Source: Lachnoclostridium sp. Marseille-P6806
GTDB lineage: Bacteria > Bacillota > Clostridia > Lachnospirales > Lachnospiraceae
DNA length: 64,000 nt
NCBI RefSeq assembly: GCF_900625025.1
Contig: NZ_LR130584.1
Coordinates: 40,123 to 104,122 of the forward strand
Reading direction: 5' to 3'
The notes beneath the pieces are model-generated. The model made no database searches. It saw only the letters and a list, made by a program, of their open reading frames with translations, and was not told the DNA's origin. The position numbers were made by a program, and so were the translations under genes. Of the stretch, positions 1-9,436 are shown one piece after another (position 1 is the stretch's first letter; each line of letters starts with the position of its first letter).

Positions 1-150
1 ACCGCCTGCCGCCGTCGCAAAAAGATACTGCGACAGGGTCGATTTCAGATTGAGCCGGTCTCCCTCCGCCGTCTGATAGAGAACCTCGCCTCTGCAGCGG
101 GCAGCGGTCTTTATGAAGCGGATCAGATCCGCATTCTTTTTCAGCTTCAT
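1..150 (-). CDS. small hypothetical protein, 5' part only
   Basis: The ATG at 148-150 overlaps the TGA of the upstream GH3 gene in an ATGA arrangement, so the two genes are probably translationally coupled. About 50 residues are visible before the window edge, starting MKLKKNADLIRF and containing the motif EGDRLNLKSTLSQY. From memory, that motif resembles a family of roughly 80-residue Clostridia proteins often labelled, without good reason, polyA polymerase. No function can be given. The open frame and the coupling make it a probable real gene; the C-terminus lies outside the window. Confidence 0.6.
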   Translation of the reverse strand, partial: MKLKKNADLIRFIKTAARCRGEVLYQTAEGDRLNLKSTLSQYLFATAAGG

Positions 151-2669
151 ACGCTTTCTTTCACCTCCGCCGCTGCATAAAATTTCCGGTCCTTCCCTTG
201 AATGTACTGATCGCCGGCGATGATAAAGGCGCCGCGCAGCGGGAGTTCATGGGAAGCTCCCCCGATAAGAACCTCAATCCTGCCCTGCTCGATCTTCCAG
301 CGCCCGCTTTCGTCAAGAAAGGCCGTCTGAGACGGTTCCACAGTGAATGTGACGGTCTTCTTCTCCCCCGGGCGAAGCTTCACGCGCACAAATCCGGCAA
401 GCTCCATGACAGGCCTTGTCATCGACGCATAGACATCTTTCAGATACAGCTGGACGGTCTCCGTGCCGCTCCGACTTCCGGTGTTCTGCACATCACAGGA
501 GATTCTGAGCTTTCCGGACGGCCCCACCGATACGGCATCGCATTCCGCATCTCCCACGTTCAGACCGCTGTATGCAAACGTCGTATAGGACAGCCCCTGC
601 CCAAAGAAATACCGCGGCAGATGCGACATATCGACATAGTTTTTGAAGCCGATGCTGCCGCCCTGATGCCATGCCGAGCCGCTCGGATGATTATAGTAGA
701 TCGGAATCTGTCCGGCGCTCCTTGCGCAGGTCACAGGCATCTTTCCCGACGGATTATTGACCCCGAGAAGCGTCTCCGTGATTGCCTGCGCTCCTTTTTC
801 CGACGGGTTCCAGCACTCGAGGATCGCATCGAGATATTCGTCTGCGACATCGCTCGAAATCGGTCTTCCGTCAAAGTGAAGACCGATCATCGGTTTCCCC
901 AGCTCGTGTGCTTTCAGAATAAACGCATCCTGTGCTGCCGGCAGGTTGATATCTGTCCCGTCCACACCCTCGCCCATGGACGCCACAGAGCACGATCCGT
1001 GCTTTCCGCCAAGCGTCACGAGAATCACATCGGCATCCCCGCAGACTCTCAGAGCCTCATCAAAGCCCGATTCATCCGCGCCGGCAATATAGTAGCCGTG
1101 AGCACAGCGTATCTCCGCTTCCGGCAGAGTCCTTGCAAGCTCCTCGCGCAGGCTGAGACAGTCCGGATGGATCCAGCGGAGGATTTCATCGAATTCCTCC
1201 GTCTCATCGCTCTGGATATCCGTCCCGGGCACATGAAGATACGTCTTTCCCTCCGTCGTTCCGGATTCTCCGACACCGGCCGTGGAGTTCGCCACGGCGT
1301 GCACCGCTTCCACCATGGACAGGTGTGTATAGCCGCCGAAGAACTGGCGGGCATTACCCCCATGCGGTCCGATGAGTGCGATCGCCAGTTTTTCTTTTCC
1401 GTTCTTTCTGAGCTCTGCCATCCGCTCAGAATCCAGCGGCAGCACACCGTTGTTTTTCAAAAGCACGATGGATTCCCTCGCAGACTGCAGAGAAACCTCA
1501 TCGTTCTCCGGCCTGTCAAAGAGCTTTTTCAGACTTTCTGCATCCTGTGCATACGGATGCTCAAAGAGGCCCATACGGAACTTCGCTGCAAGGACATTCC
1601 GGACGGCGCGGTCCAGCGAGGCAAGCTCCGCGCAGGCTGTCCCGGTCTCCCGATGAAGTCTTTCCTCTGCTTCCAGCACCTCCCGGAACTCCGCCTGACC
1701 GAACGCATCCCCATCCGGAAGCTCACAGTCCATCCCGGCGTTCAGGCATTTCAGTCCAGCCTGTGCTTTCGTCTCACCGACTCTCTGCACCTCGTGGACA
1801 TTGCCGACCGCGCCGTAGTCCGAGACGACACAGCCGTCAAATCCCATCTCCTCGCGAAGCAGCCTTGTCAGAACTTTTTTCGACGCAGAATTCGGGATTC
1901 CGCTGACACAGTTATAGCTCGGCATGACCGCATGAAGATCCGCTTCTGCAATGGCCGCCTGAAAAGCCTTTCCGTAAACCTCATCCAGCAGCGCATCCCC
2001 GATATCTACATTTGCGCCATGAATACCGCCCTGCGAATTATGAAAGCCCAAAAAATGCTTTGCACAGGCATCGGCGTGTCTTCCGTCTGTTCCTGTTTCC
2101 TGAATTCCATGGACATACGCGGCTCCGAGAGCCGCCCCGAGCGTCGGGTCCTCGCCATAGCTCTCTCCCTGCCGTCCCATTCTGGAATCGCGGGAAACGT
2201 CAAGAACCGGCGCCAGAATCTGTGTGATGCCCGCCGCCAACTCCTCGCGCGCCACAATCCCGCCGATCTTCCTCTCGAGCTCCGGATCAAAAGAGGAGCC
2301 CCGGCCGATTCCGGACGGAAAGCTCGTCGCGCCGATGATGAACGGGCCGCACAAGCCCTCCATATGAAATACCGCCGGAATATGATGCGGACTTTGTTCC
2401 ATGATTTTCTTCTGCGTATCTCTCTGGAACTTCACCACCTCTTCCAGAGAGTGAAGCTCGCGGACATGCAGCGTCGAAACCTGACCGATGCCGTTTTCAA
2501 ACAGCTTGGCATATGCCGCATCATCGATGCCGTGCTCTCCCCGCATCCTGTCCGTCAGACCCCAGATTCCGCGGATCTGGGCGATTTTTTCATCCAGCGT
2601 CAGCTCCTCCAGAAGTGCATCCGCCCTCTCTTTCGGTGATAACGCAGTATTTTTATATGCTTCGCTCAT
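147..2669 (-). CDS. glycoside hydrolase family 3 (beta-glucosidase/beta-xylosidase type)
   Basis: An 840-residue retaining beta-glycosidase of family GH3. The N-terminal TIM barrel carries the family motif GRQGESYGEDP (residues 165-175), KHF (204-206) and the nucleophile Asp284 in VVSDYGAV. A second alpha/beta domain follows, and a fibronectin-III-like domain ends the protein (about residues 730-830), as in BglX/XynB-type enzymes. There is no signal peptide, so it is probably cytoplasmic and acts on imported oligosaccharides or glycosides. The start is supported by GGAGGAGA seven bases upstream. It lies 54 bases downstream of the GH-A hydrolase gene on the same strand and overlaps the next small gene by 4 bases, so this is an operon. 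Substrate (glucoside or xyloside) cannot be fixed from sequence. Confidence 0.92.
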   Translation of the reverse strand: MSEAYKNTALSPKERADALLEELTLDEKIAQIRGIWGLTDRMRGEHGIDDAAYAKLFENGIGQVSTLHVRELHSLEEVVKFQRDTQKKIMEQSPHHIPAVFHMEGLCGPFIIGATSFPSGIGRGSSFDPELERKIGGIVAREELAAGITQILAPVLDVSRDSRMGRQGESYGEDPTLGAALGAAYVHGIQETGTDGRHADACAKHFLGFHNSQGGIHGANVDIGDALLDEVYGKAFQAAIAEADLHAVMPSYNCVSGIPNSASKKVLTRLLREEMGFDGCVVSDYGAVGNVHEVQRVGETKAQAGLKCLNAGMDCELPDGDAFGQAEFREVLEAEERLHRETGTACAELASLDRAVRNVLAAKFRMGLFEHPYAQDAESLKKLFDRPENDEVSLQSARESIVLLKNNGVLPLDSERMAELRKNGKEKLAIALIGPHGGNARQFFGGYTHLSMVEAVHAVANSTAGVGESGTTEGKTYLHVPGTDIQSDETEEFDEILRWIHPDCLSLREELARTLPEAEIRCAHGYYIAGADESGFDEALRVCGDADVILVTLGGKHGSCSVASMGEGVDGTDINLPAAQDAFILKAHELGKPMIGLHFDGRPISSDVADEYLDAILECWNPSEKGAQAITETLLGVNNPSGKMPVTCARSAGQIPIYYNHPSGSAWHQGGSIGFKNYVDMSHLPRYFFGQGLSYTTFAYSGLNVGDAECDAVSVGPSGKLRISCDVQNTGSRSGTETVQLYLKDVYASMTRPVMELAGFVRVKLRPGEKKTVTFTVEPSQTAFLDESGRWKIEQGRIEVLIGGASHELPLRGAFIIAGDQYIQGKDRKFYAAAEVKESV

Positions 2670-2723
2670 GGCATCTCTCCTCCGCGATGCCGACAGCCGC
2701 CGAATCGCCCGCCGGGACGATGG

Positions 2724-4301
2724 TCAGCAATCTGCATTCTGTTTTTCTTCCACCGCCAGAACCGCCATCCACGGCCTCGAGGGAAGCTCGACCCATATCG
2801 TTCCGCAGGCCCCGGTCTGCACCGTCTCGCGGGTCATATTCCATGTGTCGATCACATCGATCGTATATTTTTTATTCTCCGGCAGCTCCATCCGCGTCCT
2901 GCAGCTGCACAGAATATCGCAGTAGTGAAGAATGGCGGAATCATCCGCTGTTCTCCCGAAGCTCTCCGGTTCACATGCAAAGAAACGTTCTGCCTCTTCC
3001 CTCGGCATGCGGAGCGTCGATTTCATAAAGAAGCGCATATTCTCCGGAACGTTCTGCTCGCCCAGCACTTTTTCCACTTCTCCGCCCTGCACGCCGATAA
3101 ACTGCGCCAGCTTCTGCAGGCCGGAAAGCTGCGGTTCCAGCGGCGCCGGCAGTGCTTCGATAATTCCGCGGAGAAACGCAATCCGCTCCGGGCTCCTGCC
3201 GGTGAGCTTTCCCCCTCTTGCCCACCACACAATTTCCGTTTCATCCGGGAAGAACGTCTCGCCGTGGGTGCAGGAGGCGCCGCGGACCATCGCCCGCCAG
3301 AATCTTGCGGTCATCTCCTCTCCGCTGATGGCGCCCCAGCTGTCCGGAAGATTTCCCTCATAGCAGCACTCATCGATGGAGACCGGCTTGCCGAATTTCT
3401 GCTGCATCTCGGGAATGCGGGAGAGCTGTTTTGTCTGCCATGACATATGTGAGATGTTTGCGCGCGACGCATCGTAGTACATAAAGCAGTTGTGATTCGA
3501 GAGCAGATGGTGATAGGGGTCATGATCCGCGACAAACTGCTCGATCTCATGCCAGTCCTCCATGGACTTTGCCGGGCAGAGATCATATTCATTCGCAAGG
3601 CTCCACCACAGCTTCGGATACGCGGCAAAGCGGCGCAGCAGATAATCGAGATAGATCAGATTGTCCTTTTGCGGCATGGAGGAAAATCCCCAGCGGTCAT
3701 ACGGATGGAACAGAATCAGGTCGACCTCGATTCCGATCTCGAACAGCTGATTCAGCCGCTTCTCAAAGGCATCCCAGAACGCAAAGCAGGGATGCGAGGG
3801 ATCCCACCTGCCATCCTCTGTTTTCTCAAAGGCATAATACTTAGGCTCGTTGCTGTTATAGCTGTAATGCTTCGGAAACACGCACATCCGAATCTTATTG
3901 AACGGCGCGGAGCGCAGCGTCTCTATCGTCTCGTCCATCAGCTCGTCGGACTGGTGGGCAAGCGCGTAGACAGTCGTACCGAAGCCGTAATACGGCGTAC
4001 TGTCCTCATAAAAGAAGTGAATACCCTGCGCGCGGACAATTCCGTGCTGCCCCGGCCTCGCAGGCGCGACCTCGACCGTGCCGCTTTCTTCCGCGAGCCC
4101 TCTGACCACATAGCGGTACTGCCCTGCCTCTTCCGGCAGAAAGCGCAGCTTACATTGTCCGTTTCCTGCATAAAAGCCTTTTACGGTGTGCGTCCTGCCA
4201 TTTACGGTAAATTCTGCGGCAAGGTCGATCGCCGCCTCCGAGCCGTGTTCCGGCCGCGCCTCAAAAACCAGCTCCAGAGTCTCATACTGATACGCTTTCA
4301 T
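2724..4301 (-). CDS. clan GH-A glycoside hydrolase, DUF5060/DUF5605 type
   Basis: About 525 residues. An N-terminal beta-sandwich of about 80 residues resembles DUF5060, a TIM barrel follows (about 90-400), and a small C-terminal domain resembles DUF5605. Barrel motifs include SLANEYDL, which fits the acid/base Glu, and VSIDECCYEGNLPD, which fits the nucleophile strand. Relatives are apiosidase-like or putative endoglucanase/rhamnogalacturonan-side-chain enzymes. There is no signal peptide. The ATG at 4301 is preferred over one 15 bases upstream because GGGGAGG sits six bases before it. The upstream ATG overlaps the stop of the TetR gene, so the regulator and both hydrolases form one operon. 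The exact substrate is unknown. Confidence 0.8.
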   Translation of the reverse strand: MKAYQYETLELVFEARPEHGSEAAIDLAAEFTVNGRTHTVKGFYAGNGQCKLRFLPEEAGQYRYVVRGLAEESGTVEVAPARPGQHGIVRAQGIHFFYEDSTPYYGFGTTVYALAHQSDELMDETIETLRSAPFNKIRMCVFPKHYSYNSNEPKYYAFEKTEDGRWDPSHPCFAFWDAFEKRLNQLFEIGIEVDLILFHPYDRWGFSSMPQKDNLIYLDYLLRRFAAYPKLWWSLANEYDLCPAKSMEDWHEIEQFVADHDPYHHLLSNHNCFMYYDASRANISHMSWQTKQLSRIPEMQQKFGKPVSIDECCYEGNLPDSWGAISGEEMTARFWRAMVRGASCTHGETFFPDETEIVWWARGGKLTGRSPERIAFLRGIIEALPAPLEPQLSGLQKLAQFIGVQGGEVEKVLGEQNVPENMRFFMKSTLRMPREEAERFFACEPESFGRTADDSAILHYCDILCSCRTRMELPENKKYTIDVIDTWNMTRETVQTGACGTIWVELPSRPWMAVLAVEEKQNADC

Positions 4302-4316
4302 AGAAAACCTCCCCAT

Positions 4317-4898
4317 TCACTCCCTGTTTTCCCGCGGCTCCCGCATGCTGCCTGCGGCCGCCCCGGTCATCCTCATGATTTCCCCTGCGACGGCCGCGGG
4401 CTCCGTCTTCATCCCGCCGCCGAACCAGACGCTGACGGCGCCGGCCGTCCCCCCGGACAGATAGGCGTAATACATCTCCGTAAGCTCGCCGTTTTCCTGC
4501 GCGCCGGCGGGCCGCGGCAGTCTCTCTATCATCATGTCACGGCAGATTCTGCCGATTCTGTGCGCGAGAAAAGGATCTCCGTTTTCCGTGAACATGATAA
4601 GATACGGCGCGGCAAATTCCTTTGCCTGCATGAGCATCTCTGTGAGAACCGCTTCCACGCCGCGCTCATCGATCTTCCCCAGACTGTCCCGGATGTGGCG
4701 CAGCATTTCCCCCTCCGTCTTTTCCATCAGATCATACACGTCAGCGTAATGCTTATAGAACGTTGCGCGGTTGATCCCCGCCCGCACACAGATTTCCTTT
4801 ACCGTGAGCTTTGAAAGCGGCTTTTCGTGCAGCAGCGCAATGAACGCCGCCCGGACTGCCTGCGTCGTATAGCGCACTCTTGCGTCATTCTGATTCAT
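4317..4898 (-). CDS. TetR/AcrR-type transcriptional regulator
   Basis: 193 residues. The N-terminal helix-turn-helix (about residues 24-60; KLTVKEICVRAGINRATFYKHY) is the classic TetR signature, followed by an all-helical ligand domain of the TetR_C_33 kind common in Clostridia. It is first in a minus-strand operon with the GH-A and GH3 hydrolases and diverges from a MATE exporter gene. An inverted repeat in the divergent spacer (5036-5054) is a candidate operator. By analogy it probably represses the exporter and/or the hydrolases until a ligand binds; this is inference. Confidence 0.88.
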   Translation of the reverse strand: MNQNDARVRYTTQAVRAAFIALLHEKPLSKLTVKEICVRAGINRATFYKHYADVYDLMEKTEGEMLRHIRDSLGKIDERGVEAVLTEMLMQAKEFAAPYLIMFTENGDPFLAHRIGRICRDMMIERLPRPAGAQENGELTEMYYAYLSGGTAGAVSVWFGGGMKTEPAAVAGEIMRMTGAAAGSMREPRENRE

Positions 4899-4999
4899 TG
4901 TCGTCCCCCGTTTCTGAATATTTTCTTACATAAACCACCGCTTAATCGTCATTTTTTCCCTTTCTGCCGCGTAAGTTTCATCTGCCGCCGTTTTGATGC

Positions 5000-5054
5000 T
5001 TGCGTATGCACTCACAGGTCCATTATAATCGGCTCACAGTTAATCGACAACTGT
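5000..5054 (+). promoter_or_regulatory. promoter and candidate TetR operator for the MATE gene
   Basis: TTGCGT (5000-5005) and a perfect TATAAT (5024-5029) are separated by 18 bases. An inverted repeat ACAGTT-N7-AACTGT (5036-5054) starts where transcription should begin, a position suited to repression. The divergent TetR gene makes it the natural candidate regulator. Seen directly: boxes and symmetry. Inferred: who binds. Confidence 0.5.
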
Positions 5055-5073
5055 TGTTTTTGAGGTGCAGAAC

Positions 5074-6426
5074 ATGCCGAACTACGAAAAGCTTTATAAA
5101 ACCGGCTCCGTCTGGAGATCTCTTCTTTCCATGGCAATTCCGGCTCTGATCACGGTACTTGTCATGATTTTTTACAACATGGCCGACATGTTCTTCATCG
5201 GCCGGCTCGGCGACACCTCCATGGTCGCCGCCGTCTCTGTCGTAAGTCCGGTATTCTCCCTGATCATGGGCTTTGCCACTATGATCGGCATCGGCGGAAG
5301 CACCATCATCGCGAATGAGCTCGGCGCAGGCAACAGAGAGAAAGCCCGCAGCGCCTCGAGCGTCTGCTTCTGGGCCGCCTTTCTCATCGGTCTTGCCCTA
5401 ATCACAGTCCTGCTCATGATCCGGCAGCCGCTTTTATCGTTTCTCGGCACAACCCGTGACATGCGGGGCTACGCTTCAACATATTTGACGATCCTCTCTC
5501 TGGGGACGCCTTTTCTTCTCATTTCCACAACCATGGCGAACATCGTCCGGTCGGAGGGCGCGATCCGGGATGCGCTTTTCGGAAACATCGCCGGAACTCT
5601 GACCAACATCATTCTGGACCCGCTCTTCATCCTCGTTTTCGGCTGGGGCGTAGCGGGAGCTGCCGCGGCGACCGTTATCGGCAACGCCGCCGCGACGTTT
5701 CTCTATCTTCTGTATATGAAGCGGAAAGCCGCTGTTCTCACCGTTTCCCCCGCTGCCGCCATGGAGAGCCCTGCCATGCTCTTTCCCATTCTGGCCCTCG
5801 GCATCCCGAATGCCGTCAGTACGATTCTCAGCGGGTTTGCCTCCACGTTCAGCAACCGGCTCCTCTCCGAATACGGTACCGCTGCCATCGCCGCCATGGC
5901 GGCCGCCGGCAAAGCAGGCATGATCATCGCCATGGTCATGATGGGCATCTGCATGGGGGTCCAGCCCCTCATCGCCTACAATTACGGCGCAAGGGATCAC
6001 GCCCGGATGAGGGAAATTCTTCAGAAGCTCACTCTCCTCACTCTGGGAATCGGGACCGTCAGCGCCGTCCTGTGCTTTGCCCTCCGCCGCGCGCTCATCG
6101 GCATGTTCCTCCGGCAGAGCGAGGCGGCCGCTCTCGGCGAGGTTTTCGTTCCCTTTCTCGTCCTCGGCGCGCCGTTCATGGGCTTTTACTACATCTCCAC
6201 AAATTTCCTGCAGGCTGCAAAAAACGCCCCCATGGCGACCGTGACCAGCGTTCTTCGCCAAGGGATAATGCTCATTCCTCTGCTGTATGCGCTGCATCAT
6301 TTCTTCGGGCTCACCGGCATCGCCGCGGCGCACACCGCCGCAGACATCGGCGCAGCGCTCCTCTCCCTGCTGATCGCCCTTGTTCAGTACAGAAAAGAAA
6401 CCGCCGGAATCACAGCATTGCCATGA
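5074..6426 (+). CDS. MATE family multidrug/metabolite exporter
   Basis: About 450 residues with 12 hydrophobic segments in two six-helix halves, typical length for MATE. The N-terminus (MPNYEKLYKTGSVWRSLLSM) is followed by the family pattern of PALITVLVMIFYNMADMFFIG. The ATG at 5074 is preferred to an in-frame GTG at 5065 because TGAGG (5061-5065) then lies eight bases upstream. It probably exports cationic or aromatic compounds with Na+ or H+ antiport. Divergent from a TetR regulator with a candidate operator between them. Confidence 0.9.
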   Translation: MPNYEKLYKTGSVWRSLLSMAIPALITVLVMIFYNMADMFFIGRLGDTSMVAAVSVVSPVFSLIMGFATMIGIGGSTIIANELGAGNREKARSASSVCFWAAFLIGLALITVLLMIRQPLLSFLGTTRDMRGYASTYLTILSLGTPFLLISTTMANIVRSEGAIRDALFGNIAGTLTNIILDPLFILVFGWGVAGAAAATVIGNAAATFLYLLYMKRKAAVLTVSPAAAMESPAMLFPILALGIPNAVSTILSGFASTFSNRLLSEYGTAAIAAMAAAGKAGMIIAMVMMGICMGVQPLIAYNYGARDHARMREILQKLTLLTLGIGTVSAVLCFALRRALIGMFLRQSEAAALGEVFVPFLVLGAPFMGFYYISTNFLQAAKNAPMATVTSVLRQGIMLIPLLYALHHFFGLTGIAAAHTAADIGAALLSLLIALVQYRKETAGITALP

Positions 6427-6539
6427 CCGGCATTGCCGTACTTCCTTTTCGGTATGATAATAGAAGAATGAATGCCTCAGCCGGATTTTAACACGGATTC
6501 ATCATCACCTGTTTCATCGCCGTTTTTATAAAGGAATGT

Positions 6540-7562
6540 ATGATCGCTGTCATCGAATTTGCCTTTAACGCCATCGCTCCTCTTATTGTCCTGATCCTGC
6601 TGGGTTACTGCGGCAGAAAAAGCGGGATGCTGAGCCCCGGCACGCTGACCCAGACCAACAAATTTGTCTATCGCTTCGGCTTTTTTGCCATCATGTTCAA
6701 AAATATCTATGATATGGATCTGGATGCGCCGGTTCCGTGGATATTTTTTCTTCTTCTGGTCTTCTCCTATCTTGTTCTCACCGCCGCCGGCGTATTTCTG
6801 GCAGACAGAATCACCGCGGTCAAAGGACGGAAGCCCGTTCTGATTCAGGCCATGTTCCGATCCAACTACGCGGTCATCGGGCTTGCCCTCGCGGAATCTC
6901 TGGCGGGCGGGGAGGGGCTCGCGCTGGCGTCCATCTGCCAGATACCGGCCATACTGTATTACAATATCGTCAGCACCGTTATTCTAAGCCTCTATCACGG
7001 AGCTTCTGAAAGCGGCGTGAATTTTTCCGCGAAGAGATTGGCCGGAGACCTCCTCTCCAATCCCCTCATTCAGGGGATTTCCGCAGGGCTGACCATTGTT
7101 CTTGCCCGCAAAGCGTTCCCCTGCTTTTCCGGGGAAAATCCGCTTTTTACGATAAGGAACAACATGACATGGCTCTACGCGTCCATCTCCTATCTGGCCC
7201 GTCTCACGACACCGATGGCGCTGATTATCTTAGGCGGGCAGCTGGAGAGGAGTGAAGCGGGCGGCTTCCGGAGAGAGCTGATATCGGGCGTTGTCATGCG
7301 GCTGATCGGCGCGCCGGCGGTCGGCTTGTCCATTGCGCTGACCGCCTCGTATGCCCTGCATTTATACACGCTGACGCCGGCCATGACCGGCGTTCTGGTC
7401 GCCGCTTTCGGCTCTCCGATGGCGGTTTCCTCCGCAGTGATGAGCGCCGAGATGGGCGCAGACGGGAAGCTCTGTTCTCAGATCATTGTGTGGACGAGCA
7501 TACTCAGCATGGGCTCTCTGTTCTTCATCATCATGCTGCTGCGGAGCGCCGGAATGCTGTGA
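6540..7562 (+). CDS. AEC family transporter (auxin efflux carrier type)
   Basis: 340 residues with about ten membrane segments. The N-terminal IAPLIVLILLGYCGRKSG and the FRSNYAVIGLALAESLAG region match the bacterial AEC/malate-permease family, which exports or exchanges organic acids. The start has AAAGGA four bases upstream. Its last 85 bases overlap the 3' end of the convergent methyltransferase gene, which is unusually long for an overlap of convergent genes. Substrate unknown. Confidence 0.88.
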   Translation: MIAVIEFAFNAIAPLIVLILLGYCGRKSGMLSPGTLTQTNKFVYRFGFFAIMFKNIYDMDLDAPVPWIFFLLLVFSYLVLTAAGVFLADRITAVKGRKPVLIQAMFRSNYAVIGLALAESLAGGEGLALASICQIPAILYYNIVSTVILSLYHGASESGVNFSAKRLAGDLLSNPLIQGISAGLTIVLARKAFPCFSGENPLFTIRNNMTWLYASISYLARLTTPMALIILGGQLERSEAGGFRRELISGVVMRLIGAPAVGLSIALTASYALHLYTLTPAMTGVLVAAFGSPMAVSSAVMSAEMGADGKLCSQIIVWTSILSMGSLFFIIMLLRSAGML

Positions 7563-8170
7563 GAATGCCCTCTGCCCGGCCGCCGGACACATTTTCCGAC
7601 CGCCTGATACATTTTCCCATTGGAAACGAGCGTCGTCACATCAAGATACCGCCCCATGATTTCGCCCAGAGCCTCCACGGGCATCAGTCCGTTGGAGACA
7701 TGGGCCGCTCTCCCGCGATGATGCGCCTCGATCCTTTCGCGGCTCATCCCGTGCGCTATGGTGAGCATGCCGCCGGGCCTTAATCCGGACGCCAGCCTCC
7801 GGATCAGCCTTTCCGGATCAGGGAAATGCGGAAACGCGTTATAAACCACGATCCGGTCGAATTTTCTGTCCGATACGATCGTTTCGGCGTCTCCGCAGAG
7901 GACCGTGACCCGTGAATCATGGAACTTGCTCTCTGCGATCTCCGCCATTTTGGGGGAAATATCGACCGCGGTGACCGACGAAACCCCTCGGTCAAGATAA
8001 TCCTGAATCAGAACCCCGGTTCCGCACGCCACATCCAGAACATCCTTTCCCGCGGAAATATCTTCGTTATCGAGGATCATCGCTATGACGTCCTCATGCC
8101 GGATCATTTCCGCATCCCAGCCCGGCGCCAGACGATCAAAAAAATCAATTACTTCGCTTGTCTTAATCAT
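7478..8170 (-). CDS. class I SAM-dependent methyltransferase
   Basis: 230 residues. Motif I, DVLDVACGTGVL (about 43-54), the acidic strand-2 end VTAVDIS, and GDAE/FDRIVVYNAFPHF mark a Rossmann-fold methyltransferase of the UbiE/Methyltransf_11 type. It is the last gene of the operon permease-ATPase-binding protein-methyltransferase and starts just after the binding protein stop. Its product may modify a metallophore or a metal-binding ligand; that is guesswork from position. The last 30 or so residues (RRPGRGHSHSIPALRSS onward) are encoded antisense to the AEC gene and look unlike a normal end, so a lost stop codon or small frameshift is possible. Confidence 0.85.
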   Translation of the reverse strand: MIKTSEVIDFFDRLAPGWDAEMIRHEDVIAMILDNEDISAGKDVLDVACGTGVLIQDYLDRGVSSVTAVDISPKMAEIAESKFHDSRVTVLCGDAETIVSDRKFDRIVVYNAFPHFPDPERLIRRLASGLRPGGMLTIAHGMSRERIEAHHRGRAAHVSNGLMPVEALGEIMGRYLDVTTLVSNGKMYQAVGKCVRRPGRGHSHSIPALRSSMMMKNREPMLSMLVHTMI

Positions 8171-8173
8171 CGC

Positions 8174-9436
8174 TCACTCAAAAAACGCTGCCGTGTCAAT
8201 CTTCTGGTAGCCGCCGAAGCTGGACGGGGCGGCCTCGATCTGCTCCGCGAGCTCCTGCCCTAAGAACCTCCGCGTGACCTCGTTCATCTTCTCCGTCATG
8301 TCGATGTCCCCGAAGCGGTCCGGGTAGACGGTCTTCGCAATAAACCATGTGTTGATCAGGGCAATCTCATAGTTCGTATAGTAGGCATTATACGCCATTT
8401 CCAGATAAACCTCTCCGTTCCTCCACGCCCTGCAGCTGTCAAACATGGCAGGGTCCTCAGCATAGAGCGGTTTGATGTTCTTTACCGCCGCGGCGTCCAT
8501 AATCATGATGTCCATATCCTCGCCGGCGGCAACAAATTTTTCCTCCTCGATCTCCTGAATTCCGGGCGCCTCAAGATCAGTAACAGCATTCTTTACATTC
8601 GCGACCTGAAACGGAACGTAGTTCTGCGCCGTCATGAGGTGGTTGGTCGTCCCCCAGTTCCCCAGACCGCAGATATAGACGAGAGGCTTTTCCTCATCCG
8701 GGATGTCCGCCGTGCGTTTTGCAATTTCCGCTCGCTCCGTTTCGATGAAGCTGACCAGCGCCTCCGCCTTCTCCTCCTGTCCGAAAAGCTGCCCCAGCAT
8801 TTTCATGGATCCGGAGAAGCTCTCGTCAAACACGCCGCCCGGGCCGGCTTTCAGCGTAATGACCGGAACGCCGAGCTGTTCCTGCAGCGCATCCTCTTTT
8901 TCCGCGTCCTCATACTCGGAAATCACAATATCCGGATTGCAGGAAAGAATCTTTTCCGCCTCCGCCGTCTGTGCCTGCGGGCCGCCGACGCCGCAGGAGG
9001 GCAGAACGGCAAAGTGCTCCCCGAACGCGAGCACATAGGGGCGGGCTACGGAATCGAACATCTTCGGCCGCTCCTCAAGAGAGAGGTTATCGATGTCCTC
9101 CACCCCGCAGAGCAGGCTGACATCGCCGATGTAGCTGTACATACGCAGCGCCCCCGCGCCGATGCAGACAACGCGCGTATAGCTTCCGGGCGTGACGGTC
9201 ACCTCACGGCCGATCATGTCAGTAAGCACGATTTCCGCTGCCTCTGCGGCTTCCGTTTCCGCCGCTTCCTCAGAATCTGCCGCCTCTGCGGATGTCTCTT
9301 CCGAATCCGGCGCCGCCATATCTGCGGAAGCCGCCTCCTTTGGCGCTGTCTCCGCCGGCGCCGCGGTCTGTCCGCAGGCGCACAGAGAGAGCAGCATGAA
9401 TACCGTCAGCAGAAACGCCAGAGCTCTGTTCTTCAT
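8174..9436 (-). CDS. ABC transporter substrate-binding lipoprotein, FecB/BtuF-like
   Basis: 420 residues. A signal peptide with lipobox LSLCAC is followed by an Ala/Glu/Ser-rich acidic linker (about 22-65) that should tether the protein to the membrane. The binding domain begins IVLTDMIGREVTV, the usual opening of iron-siderophore/cobalamin/metal-chelate binding proteins (Peripla_BP_2). It overlaps the ATPase gene by four bases (ATGA) and belongs to a FecBCD-type importer. The ligand (siderophore, haem, cobamide, or molybdate/tungstate chelate) cannot be read from sequence. Confidence 0.9.
   Translation of the reverse strand: MKNRALAFLLTVFMLLSLCACGQTAAPAETAPKEAASADMAAPDSEETSAEAADSEEAAETEAAEAAEIVLTDMIGREVTVTPGSYTRVVCIGAGALRMYSYIGDVSLLCGVEDIDNLSLEERPKMFDSVARPYVLAFGEHFAVLPSCGVGGPQAQTAEAEKILSCNPDIVISEYEDAEKEDALQEQLGVPVITLKAGPGGVFDESFSGSMKMLGQLFGQEEKAEALVSFIETERAEIAKRTADIPDEEKPLVYICGLGNWGTTNHLMTAQNYVPFQVANVKNAVTDLEAPGIQEIEEEKFVAAGEDMDIMIMDAAAVKNIKPLYAEDPAMFDSCRAWRNGEVYLEMAYNAYYTNYEIALINTWFIAKTVYPDRFGDIDMTEKMNEVTRRFLGQELAEQIEAAPSSFGGYQKIDTAAFFE

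Noticed and set aside
198..2639. 813-codon open frame on the plus strand
   Set aside because: Lies fully antisense to the clear GH3 gene and has no recognisable motif; high GC at codon positions explains the long open frame.
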